Assembly: GCA_014584395.1 (NCBI GenBank)
Contig: JACTMY010000010.1
Span: forward strand, 186,001 to 250,000
Source: Planctomycetota bacterium
GTDB lineage: Bacteria > Planctomycetota > Planctomycetia > Gemmatales > HRBIN36
Reading direction: 5' to 3'
Length of the DNA stretch: 64,000 bases
Each line of letters begins with the position of its first letter. Positions within the stretch are counted from its first letter, which is position 1. Positions 26,805 to 35,007 of this stretch are shown piece by piece. The translations under genes and the position numbers were made by a program. The notes under the pieces are model-generated. The model was not told the origin of the DNA. It saw only the letters and a list, made by a program, of their open reading frames with translations, and did not search any database.

Positions 26805-28178
26805 ATGAGCCAACCCGCTTTGGACTTTCGCATCGAACGGCTTGGCCCGGCCGCCATCGAGTCGCCGCTTTGTTCCGCGTGGAGCAACGAGGTGAAGCTC
26901 TTCGTTCACGATGACGAAAGAACCTTGTACGACACTACGGGCGTCTCCTGGTATCACAATGAATTGCCCACGCATCTTGACCCCTATACTCTCGAAGTGG
27001 CGGGTCCGCGGGAATTCATTTTTTTCGAACCCAGCCAAACCCGCGCTGCCATCGTCACCTGCGGCGGCCTGTGTCCCGGAATCAACAACGTGATCCGCGG
27101 CCTCACCCACATGCTGCTTCTGCAGTATCGGATCAAGGAGGTTTTGGGGATTCGTTACGGCTACGCCGGCATGGTCCCCCAGGGGTATGATCCCATTGTT
27201 TTAACCTTGCCGCTGATCGAATCGATTCACGATCAGGGGGGCACCTTCCTCGGTTCTTCCCGCGGCCCCCAGCCAATCGACAGCATGTTGCAGTTCCTTA
27301 AGCAACACGAAATCAACATCCTGTTCAGCATTGGCGGGGATGGCACGCAGCGCGGCGCGGCGGAGATCGCCAAGCTGGCACGCGCGCAAAAAATGCCTCT
27401 GTCCGTCATTGGCATCCCCAAAACCATCGATAACGACCTGAACTACGTCGAGAAAACCTTCGGCTTCGAGACCGCTTTCTCCATCGCCGACATGGTGCTC
27501 AAAGCCGCACACGCCGAGGCCAAGGGCGCCTTCAACGGCATCGCCATCGTCAAGCTCATGGGCCGCCATTCCGGCTACATCACGACCTTGGCCTCCCTCG
27601 CCAACGGCAATGTGAATTTCACTCTGATCCCCGAGGTGCCCTTTGATTTGCACGGACCTCATGGCTTCCTCAAAATTCTGGAACGCCGCATCTTGGCTCG
27701 AGGGCATGCCGTGATCGCGGTAGCCGAGGGAGCGGGGCAGGACTTACTGGCTGATGAAGTGGAAAAGCTGGGCCACGATGCTTCGGGCAACAAACGCTTG
27801 GCCGATATTGGCGTGGCTCTCAAACGGTTCATCGAGCAGCATTTTCACGATCAGCAGATTCCGGTCAACGTGCGCTACATCGATCCGAGCTACATCATTC
27901 GTTCCGCCCCAGCCACGCCCAATGACAGCGTGTTCTGTTTGCAGTTGGCGCATCACGCCGTCCACGCCGCCATGTCGGGTCGAACGTCGATGGTCGTGGG
28001 TTTATGGAAAAACACCTTTATCCATGTGCCGCTGAAGGAAGTGGTCAAGGGACGCAAGGAATTGGATCCCAATAGCCCGTTGTGGCTGTCGCTGCTGCAA
28101 TCCACGGGCCAGCCACGGATCATGAAAAACTCGGCCGCGTCCTCAATGACCGTGTCGACCACACCCTGCTCAACATGA
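26805..28178 (+). CDS. Clade-X 6-phosphofructokinase (3' end possibly frameshifted)
   Basis: A 457-residue phosphofructokinase, phosphorylating fructose 6-phosphate in glycolysis. CGGLCPGINNVIRG, GGDGT (177-181), PKTIDND (205-211), KLMGRHSGYI and IPEVPFDLHGPHG closely follow the plant-type/TP0108-type clade X. In that clade, Gly in GGDG with Lys in PKTID goes with ATP rather than pyrophosphate use, so ATP dependence is inferred. GGGGGAG precedes the ATG. The last 15 residues (NSAASSMTVSTTPCST) look non-native: after the A5 run at 28125 the minus-1 frame reads KLGRVLNDRVDHTLLNM and goes on to a stop at 28213. The end overlaps the convergent beta-RFAP synthase gene. Confidence 0.9.
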   Translation: MSQPALDFRIERLGPAAIESPLCSAWSNEVKLFVHDDERTLYDTTGVSWYHNELPTHLDPYTLEVAGPREFIFFEPSQTRAAIVTCGGLCPGINNVIRGLTHMLLLQYRIKEVLGIRYGYAGMVPQGYDPIVLTLPLIESIHDQGGTFLGSSRGPQPIDSMLQFLKQHEINILFSIGGDGTQRGAAEIAKLARAQKMPLSVIGIPKTIDNDLNYVEKTFGFETAFSIADMVLKAAHAEAKGAFNGIAIVKLMGRHSGYITTLASLANGNVNFTLIPEVPFDLHGPHGFLKILERRILARGHAVIAVAEGAGQDLLADEVEKLGHDASGNKRLADIGVALKRFIEQHFHDQQIPVNVRYIDPSYIIRSAPATPNDSVFCLQLAHHAVHAAMSGRTSMVVGLWKNTFIHVPLKEVVKGRKELDPNSPLWLSLLQSTGQPRIMKNSAASSMTVSTTPCST

Positions 28179-29129
28179 TTCGAGCAGCGCTCCATGATTT
28201 GCGGCTCGGGTGAGCATGAGGACGTAACCTAGCTGTGCCATTTTGGACTCGAGCTTAGTCTTCACCTCTTGTGCCCCTTCCTCTGAAGCAGCGAAACCGG
28301 CCGCCGTCGGCCCCCACGAGGATTGGATCGCGCCTCGAACCCCGGCGTCGTGAAGCCAGCCAATCGCTTGAGCGATGCTGGGGCTGGCGAAGTCGCCCCC
28401 TTGAGTTTCTCGATACCATTCCCCGGCCCGGCGGTTATATTCGTCCAAAGCATCAGCAAAAGCATCGAAGTCGCTTTCCATCACGGCTGGGATGATGCCT
28501 TGAAGCAGCAATTGACAGAGCCGAGGCGTGGGGGATGGATCCAGTCGAGGCAGCCGTTCGAAGGCGCGACGCTCTTTCTCCTCCGCCCAATCCGAGGCCG
28601 CAGTCGGCAGGCATAAAAGCACCCGCCAATTCGCGGGAAACGCCACATGGGACACCAATGGCGACAGATGAGCTGAACCTTGGACCTTGCCGGCCTCGAC
28701 GACCAGCCCCCCGCCTTCAAACCCATAAGCCCCTATGGCGGACCGCAATCCTCGCCCAGTCCATTGAACGAGATCGATCAAGCGCGGTTCAGCCCGAGAG
28801 ACGCTGGCCCATAACAACCTCGCCATGGCCAGGCTCAGTTGCGTCCCCGACCCCAGCCCCAAGTGCTCGTGAACGTTCTGTTCCAACTCAAACGCTTGCG
28901 GCGACAAGCCATGATGGCGAGCCAGCGGATGAACGAGGAGCCGTTGCAAAATCTTTTCGGCGCGTTCCGCACCCTTGCCGCGAACCTGCCATTCGGAGTG
29001 AGGACGCATGGTGATCCTGAACGCCGGCTCTTGGATCATAAGCCCCGCGCCCCCCGACACCCTGCCCTGCTCCGTCCGCGGGGCCAAGAGTCCAAAATGC
29101 AATCGGCTCGGCGTCGTGATGCGGATCAT
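28170..29129 (-). CDS. Beta-ribofuranosylaminobenzene 5'-phosphate synthase
   Basis: A 319-residue GHMP-superfamily protein starting IRITTPSRLHFGLL, with the GHMP glycine/serine loop LGLGSGTQLSLAMARL and, later, GAIQSSWGPTAAGF. This combination is typical of beta-RFAP synthase, which condenses 4-aminobenzoate (or 4-hydroxybenzoate) with PRPP and releases CO2 and PPi, the first committed step of tetrahydromethanopterin synthesis. Planctomycetes and methylotrophs use this cofactor for formaldehyde oxidation. Its ATG overlaps the DUF447 stop (ATGA). The 3' end overlaps the phosphofructokinase gene tail to tail by 9 bases, or by 44 if that gene continues in the other frame. Confidence 0.88.
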   Translation of the reverse strand: MIRITTPSRLHFGLLAPRTEQGRVSGGAGLMIQEPAFRITMRPHSEWQVRGKGAERAEKILQRLLVHPLARHHGLSPQAFELEQNVHEHLGLGSGTQLSLAMARLLWASVSRAEPRLIDLVQWTGRGLRSAIGAYGFEGGGLVVEAGKVQGSAHLSPLVSHVAFPANWRVLLCLPTAASDWAEEKERRAFERLPRLDPSPTPRLCQLLLQGIIPAVMESDFDAFADALDEYNRRAGEWYRETQGGDFASPSIAQAIGWLHDAGVRGAIQSSWGPTAAGFAASEEGAQEVKTKLESKMAQLGYVLMLTRAANHGALLESC

Positions 29130-29761
29130 GGCCCTTGTTTTTCCTGTCGTGGCGATGGTGCAAGGGGATGTTCCCGAATGAACTCACGCAACAACTGCCA
29201 AGCTTCCCGTTCTCGGCTCCCTCCCGTCTTGTCAACCAGCGGCTCGAGCTGATCCAATTGCTGTTCGATCGTGCACCGTGCCAGCAAGTGAACCCGGGTG
29301 GCCAGGATGGCGGCTTCGACCACCGCGAATTTGGCACGGTTCAGTCCGAAAAAATCACGCAAACGGCCCTGGCCAACCACCTGGGCATGCAGTTCCGCCC
29401 GCTCGCCGCTTTGGTCCACCTGATCAACCTTGAATTCGTAGTAGCGGCACGCATCGAGCAAAATATGACCGCGAACCTCCTTGGCCATCATCGTCCGCAC
29501 CCCCGCATCGAGTCGACCGATGGCTGCCCTGGCCAGCAAAAGCACGTCGTCCACCACGTGAAACACCCCCTCTCGAGCCGCGAGAAGGTGTTGCAATGTG
29601 TGGCTGGTCGAAAAGGGGCGCAGCAGCAATTGCCGCATGGCGGCATCGCACCGCGGCCCCATGGGAGCCACGTGAAAATGGCCGTCCGGGCGAACGGTCG
29701 TCACCAGTCCTTCCAAAATCAGGGAATCCCTCGCCATGACGTCGACCTTCCCGGCTTTCAT
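29126..29761 (-). CDS. DUF447-family protein of the methanopterin cluster
   Basis: A 211-residue protein matching DUF447: ILEGLVTTVRPDGHFHVAPMGP near the start, LLRPFSTSHTLQHLLAAREGVFHVVDD, and YYEFKVDQVDQSGERAELHAQVV, a split-barrel flavin-binding-like pattern. DUF447 genes sit in H4MPT gene clusters of methylotrophs and planctomycetes; the reaction is not established. The start at 29761 overlaps the pabB stop as ATGA. A second ATG at 29737 (MARDSLIL) has GGGAAGG just upstream and could be the real start. Its 3' end overlaps the beta-RFAP synthase start. Confidence 0.85.
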   Translation of the reverse strand: MKAGKVDVMARDSLILEGLVTTVRPDGHFHVAPMGPRCDAAMRQLLLRPFSTSHTLQHLLAAREGVFHVVDDVLLLARAAIGRLDAGVRTMMAKEVRGHILLDACRYYEFKVDQVDQSGERAELHAQVVGQGRLRDFFGLNRAKFAVVEAAILATRVHLLARCTIEQQLDQLEPLVDKTGGSREREAWQLLREFIREHPLAPSPRQEKQGP

Positions 29762-31224
29762 TCAACCAGCGTGCGCATCCAGCCGGCCGCTTTGTGCAGC
29801 GTTTCCTCGTATTCCTGTTCCGGATCGGAGTCGGCCACGATGCCTCCCCCCACGGGAAACTGGCCATGGCCGGCATGGCATGTCAAGGTGCGAATCAGGA
29901 TGTTGGTGTCCATGGCGCCGGAGAAACTCCAGTATCCCATAGAACCACAATAGGGGCCTCGCACCGTCGGCTCCAATTCAGCAATGATCTCCATGGCTCG
30001 AACCTTGGGAGCACCGGTCACCGATCCCCCCGGAAAGGCCAACTTGAATGCTTCGAACGGCGACCGCCCCGCAAGAAGTCGGCCTTTCACCACCGAAACC
30101 AGGTGATGCACCGTGGGATAACTTTCCACCTGACACAGCGCCGTCACCTCAATCGAACCATATCGGCAACTGCGGCCCAAATCATTCCGCAGCAAATCAA
30201 CGATCATGACGTTCTCGGCGCGATCCTTCGACGATTGTGCCAATTCTCTGATGCGGAGTTGATCCTCGTCGGCGTTCGCGGCTCGCGACCGGGTGCCCTT
30301 GATCGGTCGCGTTTCAAGTTCACCTTCCGCCGACAATTTGAGAAACCGTTCCGGCGAAGCGCTGATGACGGCCACGTCCCCAGACTGCATCAAGCCGCCA
30401 AACGTGGATGGATTCCGCTCACGCATGGTTTGATACAGGGTCATGGGGTCGGCCGGTAGCGGCATGTCCAGCCGCTGCGCCAGATTGACCTGAAAACAAT
30501 CGCCTGCCCGAATGTACGCCAACGCCCGCTCGATGGTTTTCAGATATTTCTCGCGGCTAAAATTGCTCGTCAAGCTCGGTGCATGAGGAATGGGGTATGA
30601 GGGATAAGCGGGTCCTCGAGCGGGCTTGCTTCGCTGAGGATATGGCCTTGATTGTGGGGATTCCCTGATCCATTGTTGGACTTGTTCGATGCGCTCCCAG
30701 GCCCTCTTTTCACGAGCCAAGGGATCCGTTTCAGGCCAACCCGTGGCGATGAGCCATTGGCGGTTTTGCACATGGTCGAATCCGATCACCCAATCGTACA
30801 AACCAAGGCAGTAGTCCGGGAGTCGAGCGTCATCCCATGCCGGAAAGGGGATGGCTTCCAAGGAATGCGCCATTTCATAACCGATCCATCCTGCCAAGCC
30901 GCCTTGAAAGGGCGGAAGATCGGGGTGATGATGGAGCGGGTATTGACGCAAGGCGTCGACCCACTCGGCCCAACCAGGATAGGAAATCGCCGTGGCGCCG
31001 GCCTTTCGTGGAATGCGTCCGATCCATGAACGGAGCGGGTCAGCCGAGACAAAGGAATAGCGACCGAGTTCGGGATGCCGCAACGTGCTCTCCAACAAGA
31101 GGGCATGGTCCCGATGGGCCACGCGCTGATAGACATCCCAAGGTTGGAACGGCAGGTGAAGTTCCAAAGCCCACGGTTCGCCCAAGGGATTGGCTGTCTT
31201 TTCGTGTTGAAGGGACATGAGCAT
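29758..31224 (-). CDS. pabB: Aminodeoxychorismate synthase component I
   Basis: A 488-residue chorismate-utilising enzyme. GGLAGWIGYEMAHSLE lies in the N-terminal domain. The chorismate-binding domain has RAGDCFQVNLAQRL, ASPERFLKL, RPIKGTRSR, KDRAENVMIVDLLRNDLGR, FPGGSVTGAPKVRAMEII and YCGSMGYWSF. Lys309 in PIKGT is the residue that marks PabB; TrpE has Ala there. The product, with a PabA amidotransferase and a lyase, is 4-aminobenzoate for folate and also for methanopterin. A low-complexity linker (about 185-220) separates the two halves. It heads the minus-strand operon with DUF447 and beta-RFAP synthase, joined by two ATGA overlaps. No pabA or pabC is in the window. Confidence 0.9.
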   Translation of the reverse strand: MLMSLQHEKTANPLGEPWALELHLPFQPWDVYQRVAHRDHALLLESTLRHPELGRYSFVSADPLRSWIGRIPRKAGATAISYPGWAEWVDALRQYPLHHHPDLPPFQGGLAGWIGYEMAHSLEAIPFPAWDDARLPDYCLGLYDWVIGFDHVQNRQWLIATGWPETDPLAREKRAWERIEQVQQWIRESPQSRPYPQRSKPARGPAYPSYPIPHAPSLTSNFSREKYLKTIERALAYIRAGDCFQVNLAQRLDMPLPADPMTLYQTMRERNPSTFGGLMQSGDVAVISASPERFLKLSAEGELETRPIKGTRSRAANADEDQLRIRELAQSSKDRAENVMIVDLLRNDLGRSCRYGSIEVTALCQVESYPTVHHLVSVVKGRLLAGRSPFEAFKLAFPGGSVTGAPKVRAMEIIAELEPTVRGPYCGSMGYWSFSGAMDTNILIRTLTCHAGHGQFPVGGGIVADSDPEQEYEETLHKAAGWMRTLVE

Positions 31225-31454
31225 AAGAACTCATTGTAGCAGTTCAACGACCCCGTTCATCCTGTCGAACCATCCGCTTCTCAGGAATCGCTTCGGCCTC
31301 CCAACCGCCATGACAGCGCATCGTTTGCAAATCATCCCCATCCTCAGGATGCTTCCATGATGACCATGCGTCAAAATTTATGGCAACTTTCTTGTCCCCA
31401 AGGTGCAACGATCATGTTAAGATAATGTAAATTCACTGCCCGTTGGAATGCGCT

Positions 31455-32792
31455 ATGAGCCAAAAGGCCCCCGCGATTAAAACTCCCATCCCTGGTTACG
31501 ACTTGAAAGAATACGTCGCCATGACCGACGTTGGGGTGCGTCGCAGCCATAATCAAGATGCCTATGGCATGTTGACGGCCACCACCGAAGACGTTTGGCG
31601 CGAACGGGGCCACGTCTTTCTGGTCGCCGATGGCATGGGCGCTCACGCGGTGGGCGAAATGGCCAGCGATCTGGCCTCGGACTTGATCCTGCATACCTAC
31701 CAAAAACATGCCAACCTGGGCCCGGTGGCCGCCTTGCGCCGCGCTTTTCAGGAAGCCAACACGAAAATCCATCAACGCGGCCAACAGAACCGCGAATTTC
31801 AAGGCATGGGCACGACCAGCACGGCCGTTATTTTGCGGTCTGAAGGCGCCTGGATCGGCCACGTCGGCGATAGCCGCGCATATCGCATCCGTGGGAATCA
31901 GGTCGAACAAATCAGCTTTGACCACAGCCTGCAATGGGAATTGGCGCGCCGGCAGCAGGTCTCTCCCGATCGCATTGCCGGTGTTCCCAGCAATGTGATC
32001 GTCCGCTCCCTAGGCCCCGAAGCCAACGTGCAAGTGGACATCGAGGGTCCCCATCCGGTCCTGCCCGGCGATATCTACGTTTTGTGCAGCGATGGCTTGA
32101 GCAACCAGTTGACCGATCAGGAGTTGGGGGCGGCCTTCACCCATTTGCCGCTGGCCGAAGCGTGCAAATTCCTGATCGATTTGGCCAATCTGCGCGGCGG
32201 CCCCGATAACATCACAGTGGTCTCCGTCCGGCTCGAGGGAGAAGCCCCAAAGGCGGGCCTTTCGGGCACGCAAAAACTGATCCGTCCTCCAAAAAGCCCG
32301 ATCTCTTTCAAGAAATTACCCTGGCCTTCGATCGCCGTGGGTTCGGGCATTTTGTTGTCCATCTTGGCGCTGTTCTTGGTCATCAGTGAATGGCGCTGGC
32401 CGGCCATCTTCATCTTCTGCCTGGCCGCCGGCATCCTGGTCACGGGCATTATCGGCCTCGTGGGCAACTATCGCCGCGAATTAAACTCCGACGGCGCCGA
32501 CGAAGAAACGTCCACGCCAGCCCAGATTTATCGCCAAGCCAGTTGCACCGTGGACGCCAGTTTGCTCGAAAGGATGATGCAAACCGAAAAAGGTTTGATC
32601 GAGCTGGCTCGTCAGAAAAATTGGCAGCTCAATTGGGATCAGCACAATAAACATCATTCTGCTTCGATTCTGGCCTTTCAAAAGGGCCAACTCGACTTGG
32701 CCTTCAAGGAACAGTGCCGAGCCATGGCCATCCTCCTGGACGTGCTTCGCGAACATCGCCAGCGAGACGAGCATTTCAAACCCAATTGGTAA
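31455..32792 (+). CDS. PP2C-family serine/threonine phosphatase, membrane-anchored
   Basis: A 445-residue protein. Residues about 15-260 form a PP2C domain with all metal-binding motifs: DVGVRRSHNQDAYG, VADGMGAHAVGEMAS, GTTSTAVIL, GHVGDSRAYRI, LCSDGLSNQLTDQE and GGPDNITVV. Two transmembrane helices follow (SIAVGSGILLSILALFLVIS and WPAIFIFCLAAGILVTGIIGL), then a C-terminal cytoplasmic segment of about 95 residues containing LDLAFKEQCRAMAILLDVLRE. The domain arrangement places the phosphatase in the cytoplasm, probably opposing a Ser/Thr kinase; none is in the window. The ATG at 31455 was used in place of the upstream TTG. Confidence 0.9.
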   Translation: MSQKAPAIKTPIPGYDLKEYVAMTDVGVRRSHNQDAYGMLTATTEDVWRERGHVFLVADGMGAHAVGEMASDLASDLILHTYQKHANLGPVAALRRAFQEANTKIHQRGQQNREFQGMGTTSTAVILRSEGAWIGHVGDSRAYRIRGNQVEQISFDHSLQWELARRQQVSPDRIAGVPSNVIVRSLGPEANVQVDIEGPHPVLPGDIYVLCSDGLSNQLTDQELGAAFTHLPLAEACKFLIDLANLRGGPDNITVVSVRLEGEAPKAGLSGTQKLIRPPKSPISFKKLPWPSIAVGSGILLSILALFLVISEWRWPAIFIFCLAAGILVTGIIGLVGNYRRELNSDGADEETSTPAQIYRQASCTVDASLLERMMQTEKGLIELARQKNWQLNWDQHNKHHSASILAFQKGQLDLAFKEQCRAMAILLDVLREHRQRDEHFKPNW

Positions 32793-33005
32793 ACCCACTT
32801 CGCCAACGTTGCAACAAGGTAATCTTTCAAGGGGCTGATACCGCAATCTCAGAACGTCATGGGACCATCTTTTTCCGTAAGACCGCCCCCTTGCCGTCGA
32901 CTCGCTTTTTCTTGATACTTACAGTTACCGTTCACTCGAAAATTTGAAAGCTTGCCCCTTCCTGTGAAGGAGCAAGACCTTGTTTTTTGTTCTTCATGGT
33001 GCCGC

Positions 33006-33647
33006 ATGTCCGAGAATTTGAAAACGATCAACGCCACGCCAAGAAAAACCCATGGCACGCAAAAAGCCGTCCAACTGCGCCGCCAGGGCTTGGTCCCCGC
33101 GATTGTCTACGGCCACAAGGAAGCCGTGGTCAGCATCAGCATCTCCGTGGATGACATGAAACGCGTCATTCGCCAGGGCAGCCGGATCATCGACGTCGCC
33201 ATTGACGGCAAGCCGGAGAAATGCCTCGTGCAGGAAGTGCAATGGGATGTGTTCGGCAAGGACTTTCTCCACGTGGATTTCAAGCGCATCAGCGCGGACG
33301 AAAAGGTCCAAGTGACCGTGGCGATCCAACTCCGCGGCACTGCCAAGGGGCAAGCCGAGGGCGGCGTCGTCAACATGCAGTTGCACGACCTGGAAGTGGA
33401 ATGCTTGGCCACCCAAATTCCAGATTCGATCCGCATTAACATTGCGGATTTGGACTTGGATCAGGCCATTCACATTCGCGAACTGAAGTTACCGGAAGGC
33501 GTCAAGGCGCTTGGCGATCCCGACGAAGTGGTCGTCAGTTGCGCCAAGCCGATGGAGGAAGAAGAAAAGCCGGCGGAGGCCATGGAAGGAGCCGTGGAAC
33601 CCGAAGTCATCACCGCCCGCAAACCCGCCGAGGAAGAAGCGGAATAA
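33006..33647 (+). CDS. rplY: Ribosomal protein L25 (long, CTC-type)
   Basis: L25 binds 5S rRNA in the large subunit. The 213-residue protein has the N-terminal 5S-binding domain (INATPRKTHGTQKAVQLRRQGLVPAIVYGHKE) and the C-terminal TL5/CTC domain (VQVTVAIQLRGTAKGQAEGGVV, PDSIRINIADLDLDQAIHIRELKLPEGV), ending in an acidic tail (EEEEKPAEAMEGAVEPE). The length fits the long CTC type. The ATG at 33006 starts a normal L25 N-terminus; the track ORF adds 18 unlikely residues. It is followed by pth, a pairing seen in many bacteria. Confidence 0.95.
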   Translation: MSENLKTINATPRKTHGTQKAVQLRRQGLVPAIVYGHKEAVVSISISVDDMKRVIRQGSRIIDVAIDGKPEKCLVQEVQWDVFGKDFLHVDFKRISADEKVQVTVAIQLRGTAKGQAEGGVVNMQLHDLEVECLATQIPDSIRINIADLDLDQAIHIRELKLPEGVKALGDPDEVVVSCAKPMEEEEKPAEAMEGAVEPEVITARKPAEEEAE

Positions 33648-33656
33648 CATTCGAGC

Positions 33657-33705
33657 GTGCTTTCTCCCAGGCCTGTGTTCCAGTTGGACCCGCCGTGGAA
33701 AGCAC
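33657..33705 (+). other. Inverted repeat after rplY
   Basis: GTGCTTTC and GAAAGCAC form an 8-base perfect inverted repeat with a 33-base loop, directly after the rplY stop. No T-run follows, so it is not a classical terminator. It could be part of a structured rplY-pth intergenic RNA. Confidence 0.35.
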
Positions 33706-33728
33706 AAGAGGGAGTGCATCAATAGACC

Positions 33729-33780
33729 GACAAGGCCGCGGCTCGTCAGGCGTTCCGCCTACCGGACCCATGGCCTTGTC
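33729..33780 (+). other. Two-level stem-loop ahead of pth
   Basis: GACAAGGCC (33729-33737) pairs perfectly with GGCCTTGTC (33772-33780). Inside lies a second hairpin, AGGCG-TTC-CGCCT (33748-33760). The structure ends 26 bases before the pth start codon. Without a U-tract it looks more like a leader or processing structure than a terminator. Confidence 0.4.
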
Positions 33781-33806
33781 CGTTGCTTTAACAGGTAACC
33801 CGCGCG

Positions 33807-34403
33807 ATGAAACTGGTCGTGGGACTCGGCAATCCCGGCCATGTTTATGCCGGCACCCGACATAACGTCGGCTTCATGGTTTTGGATTACCTGAGCCAGC
33901 ATCCCAACGTGGGGAGTTGGCATGATCGTTTCGACGCCGAGGTGGCCGAGGGGATGGAAGCCGGCGGCAAGGTGCTTTATGCCAAGCCGCAGACCTTCAT
34001 GAACCTGAGCGGCCGCAGCGTCAGACAGGCCATGGATTTTTATAAGATCGAGTTGCCGGATGTGTTGATCGTTTGCGATGACATCCATCTCCCTTTGGGC
34101 AAATTAAGGGTTCGGGCCAGAGGGTCGCCAGGCGGTCACAATGGACTGAAGGATATTGAAAGGCACCTGGGCACACAGGACTATGCTCGCCTGCGGATCG
34201 GTATCGGCGCTCCCACCGGCGAGAAACCCCTGGTCGACTATGTGTTGAGCCGCTTTCGACCGGGAGAGAAGGAAACGTTGGAAAACACGATCGCCCAGGC
34301 AGCCCAAGCAGTCTTGCTTTGGCTTCGAGATGGAATCAACGTTTGCATGAATCGGATTAACGCGGATGAATCGAAGAAACCCAAACCCCGAGACGACGCT
34401 TAG
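33807..34403 (+). CDS. pth: Peptidyl-tRNA hydrolase
   Basis: Pth releases tRNA from peptidyl-tRNAs that drop off the ribosome. The 198-residue protein has KLVVGLGNPGHVYAGTRHNVGFMVLD (catalytic His in TRHNVGF), YAKPQTFMNLSGRSV, VCDDIHLPLGKLRVRARGSPGGHNGLKDI (Asp and His of the active site) and RLRIGIGAP. This is a full match to the family and to its normal length. It lies between rplY and rpsF in a translation-related block. Confidence 0.96.
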   Translation: MKLVVGLGNPGHVYAGTRHNVGFMVLDYLSQHPNVGSWHDRFDAEVAEGMEAGGKVLYAKPQTFMNLSGRSVRQAMDFYKIELPDVLIVCDDIHLPLGKLRVRARGSPGGHNGLKDIERHLGTQDYARLRIGIGAPTGEKPLVDYVLSRFRPGEKETLENTIAQAAQAVLLWLRDGINVCMNRINADESKKPKPRDDA

Positions 34404-34411
34404 CGCGCTGC

Positions 34412-34431
34412 TTCCCGCCCTGGGGCGGGAG
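34412..34431 (+). other. Hairpin in the rpsF leader
   Basis: TTCCCGCC and GGCGGGAG form an 8-base stem (one T-G pair) with loop CTGG, between pth and rpsF and about 46 bases before the rpsF start. No U-tract follows. It may be part of an rpsF leader structure, but the S6:S18 binding motif cannot be confirmed by eye. Confidence 0.3.
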
Positions 34432-34477
34432 TTCGCCTATGCCCCACTCACGTCGTCCGTGACGAAGGAGAGCTGCC

Positions 34478-34885
34478 TTGCCCGCCAATGTTTATGAATG
34501 CATGTTTTTGCTCGACAGCGCCCGCTACAACGCCGATGCCAATGGCGTCGTGTCTGGCATCCACGCCATGTTCGAAAAGCACAAGGGTGAAATTCTCATC
34601 AGCCGCCCTTGGGATGAGCGCCGGTTAATGTACTCGGTTGCTGGTCAAAAGAAAGGCACCTACTACCTCATCTACGTCAAGATCGAGGGCCGAGCCTTTG
34701 AACAGATCGGCAACGATTTCAGCCTATATGATCCCATCCTGCGCCACTTGATCATCAAGATCCACCCGAAATTGGTCGACGCCATGCTCAACGTGGCTCG
34801 AGATGAACACGCCGCCATCGCCCTGCATGCCCCGGGATTGTCCGAGGAAGTCGAAGGCGTCCCCGTCGCGGTGGACAAGGACTAA
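34478..34885 (+). CDS. rpsF: Ribosomal protein S6
   Basis: S6 is a small-subunit protein that binds 16S rRNA together with S18. The 135-residue protein has the S6 pattern YECMFLLDSARYNADANGVVSGI, RPWDERRLMYSVAGQKKGTYYLIYVKIEG and LYDPILRHLIIKIHP, with a short acidic tail. It starts with TTG: AAGGAG ends 7 bases before the TTG at 34478, and no ATG lies nearby that keeps the fold complete. It leads the rpsF-ssb-rplI-dnaB block, which here lacks rpsR. Confidence 0.93.
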   Translation: MPANVYECMFLLDSARYNADANGVVSGIHAMFEKHKGEILISRPWDERRLMYSVAGQKKGTYYLIYVKIEGRAFEQIGNDFSLYDPILRHLIIKIHPKLVDAMLNVARDEHAAIALHAPGLSEEVEGVPVAVDKD

Positions 34886-35007
34886 CCGCTCCAGGAAGAC
34901 TTGGCCTCGACCTGGATTTTTGTCTAGGCATACCGCCTTGGAGCCGTGTATATTCAAACTCGTGGATATTCGTTCCCTAGTCGCCGCAATGCGGCAAGTT
35001 GGACGCC

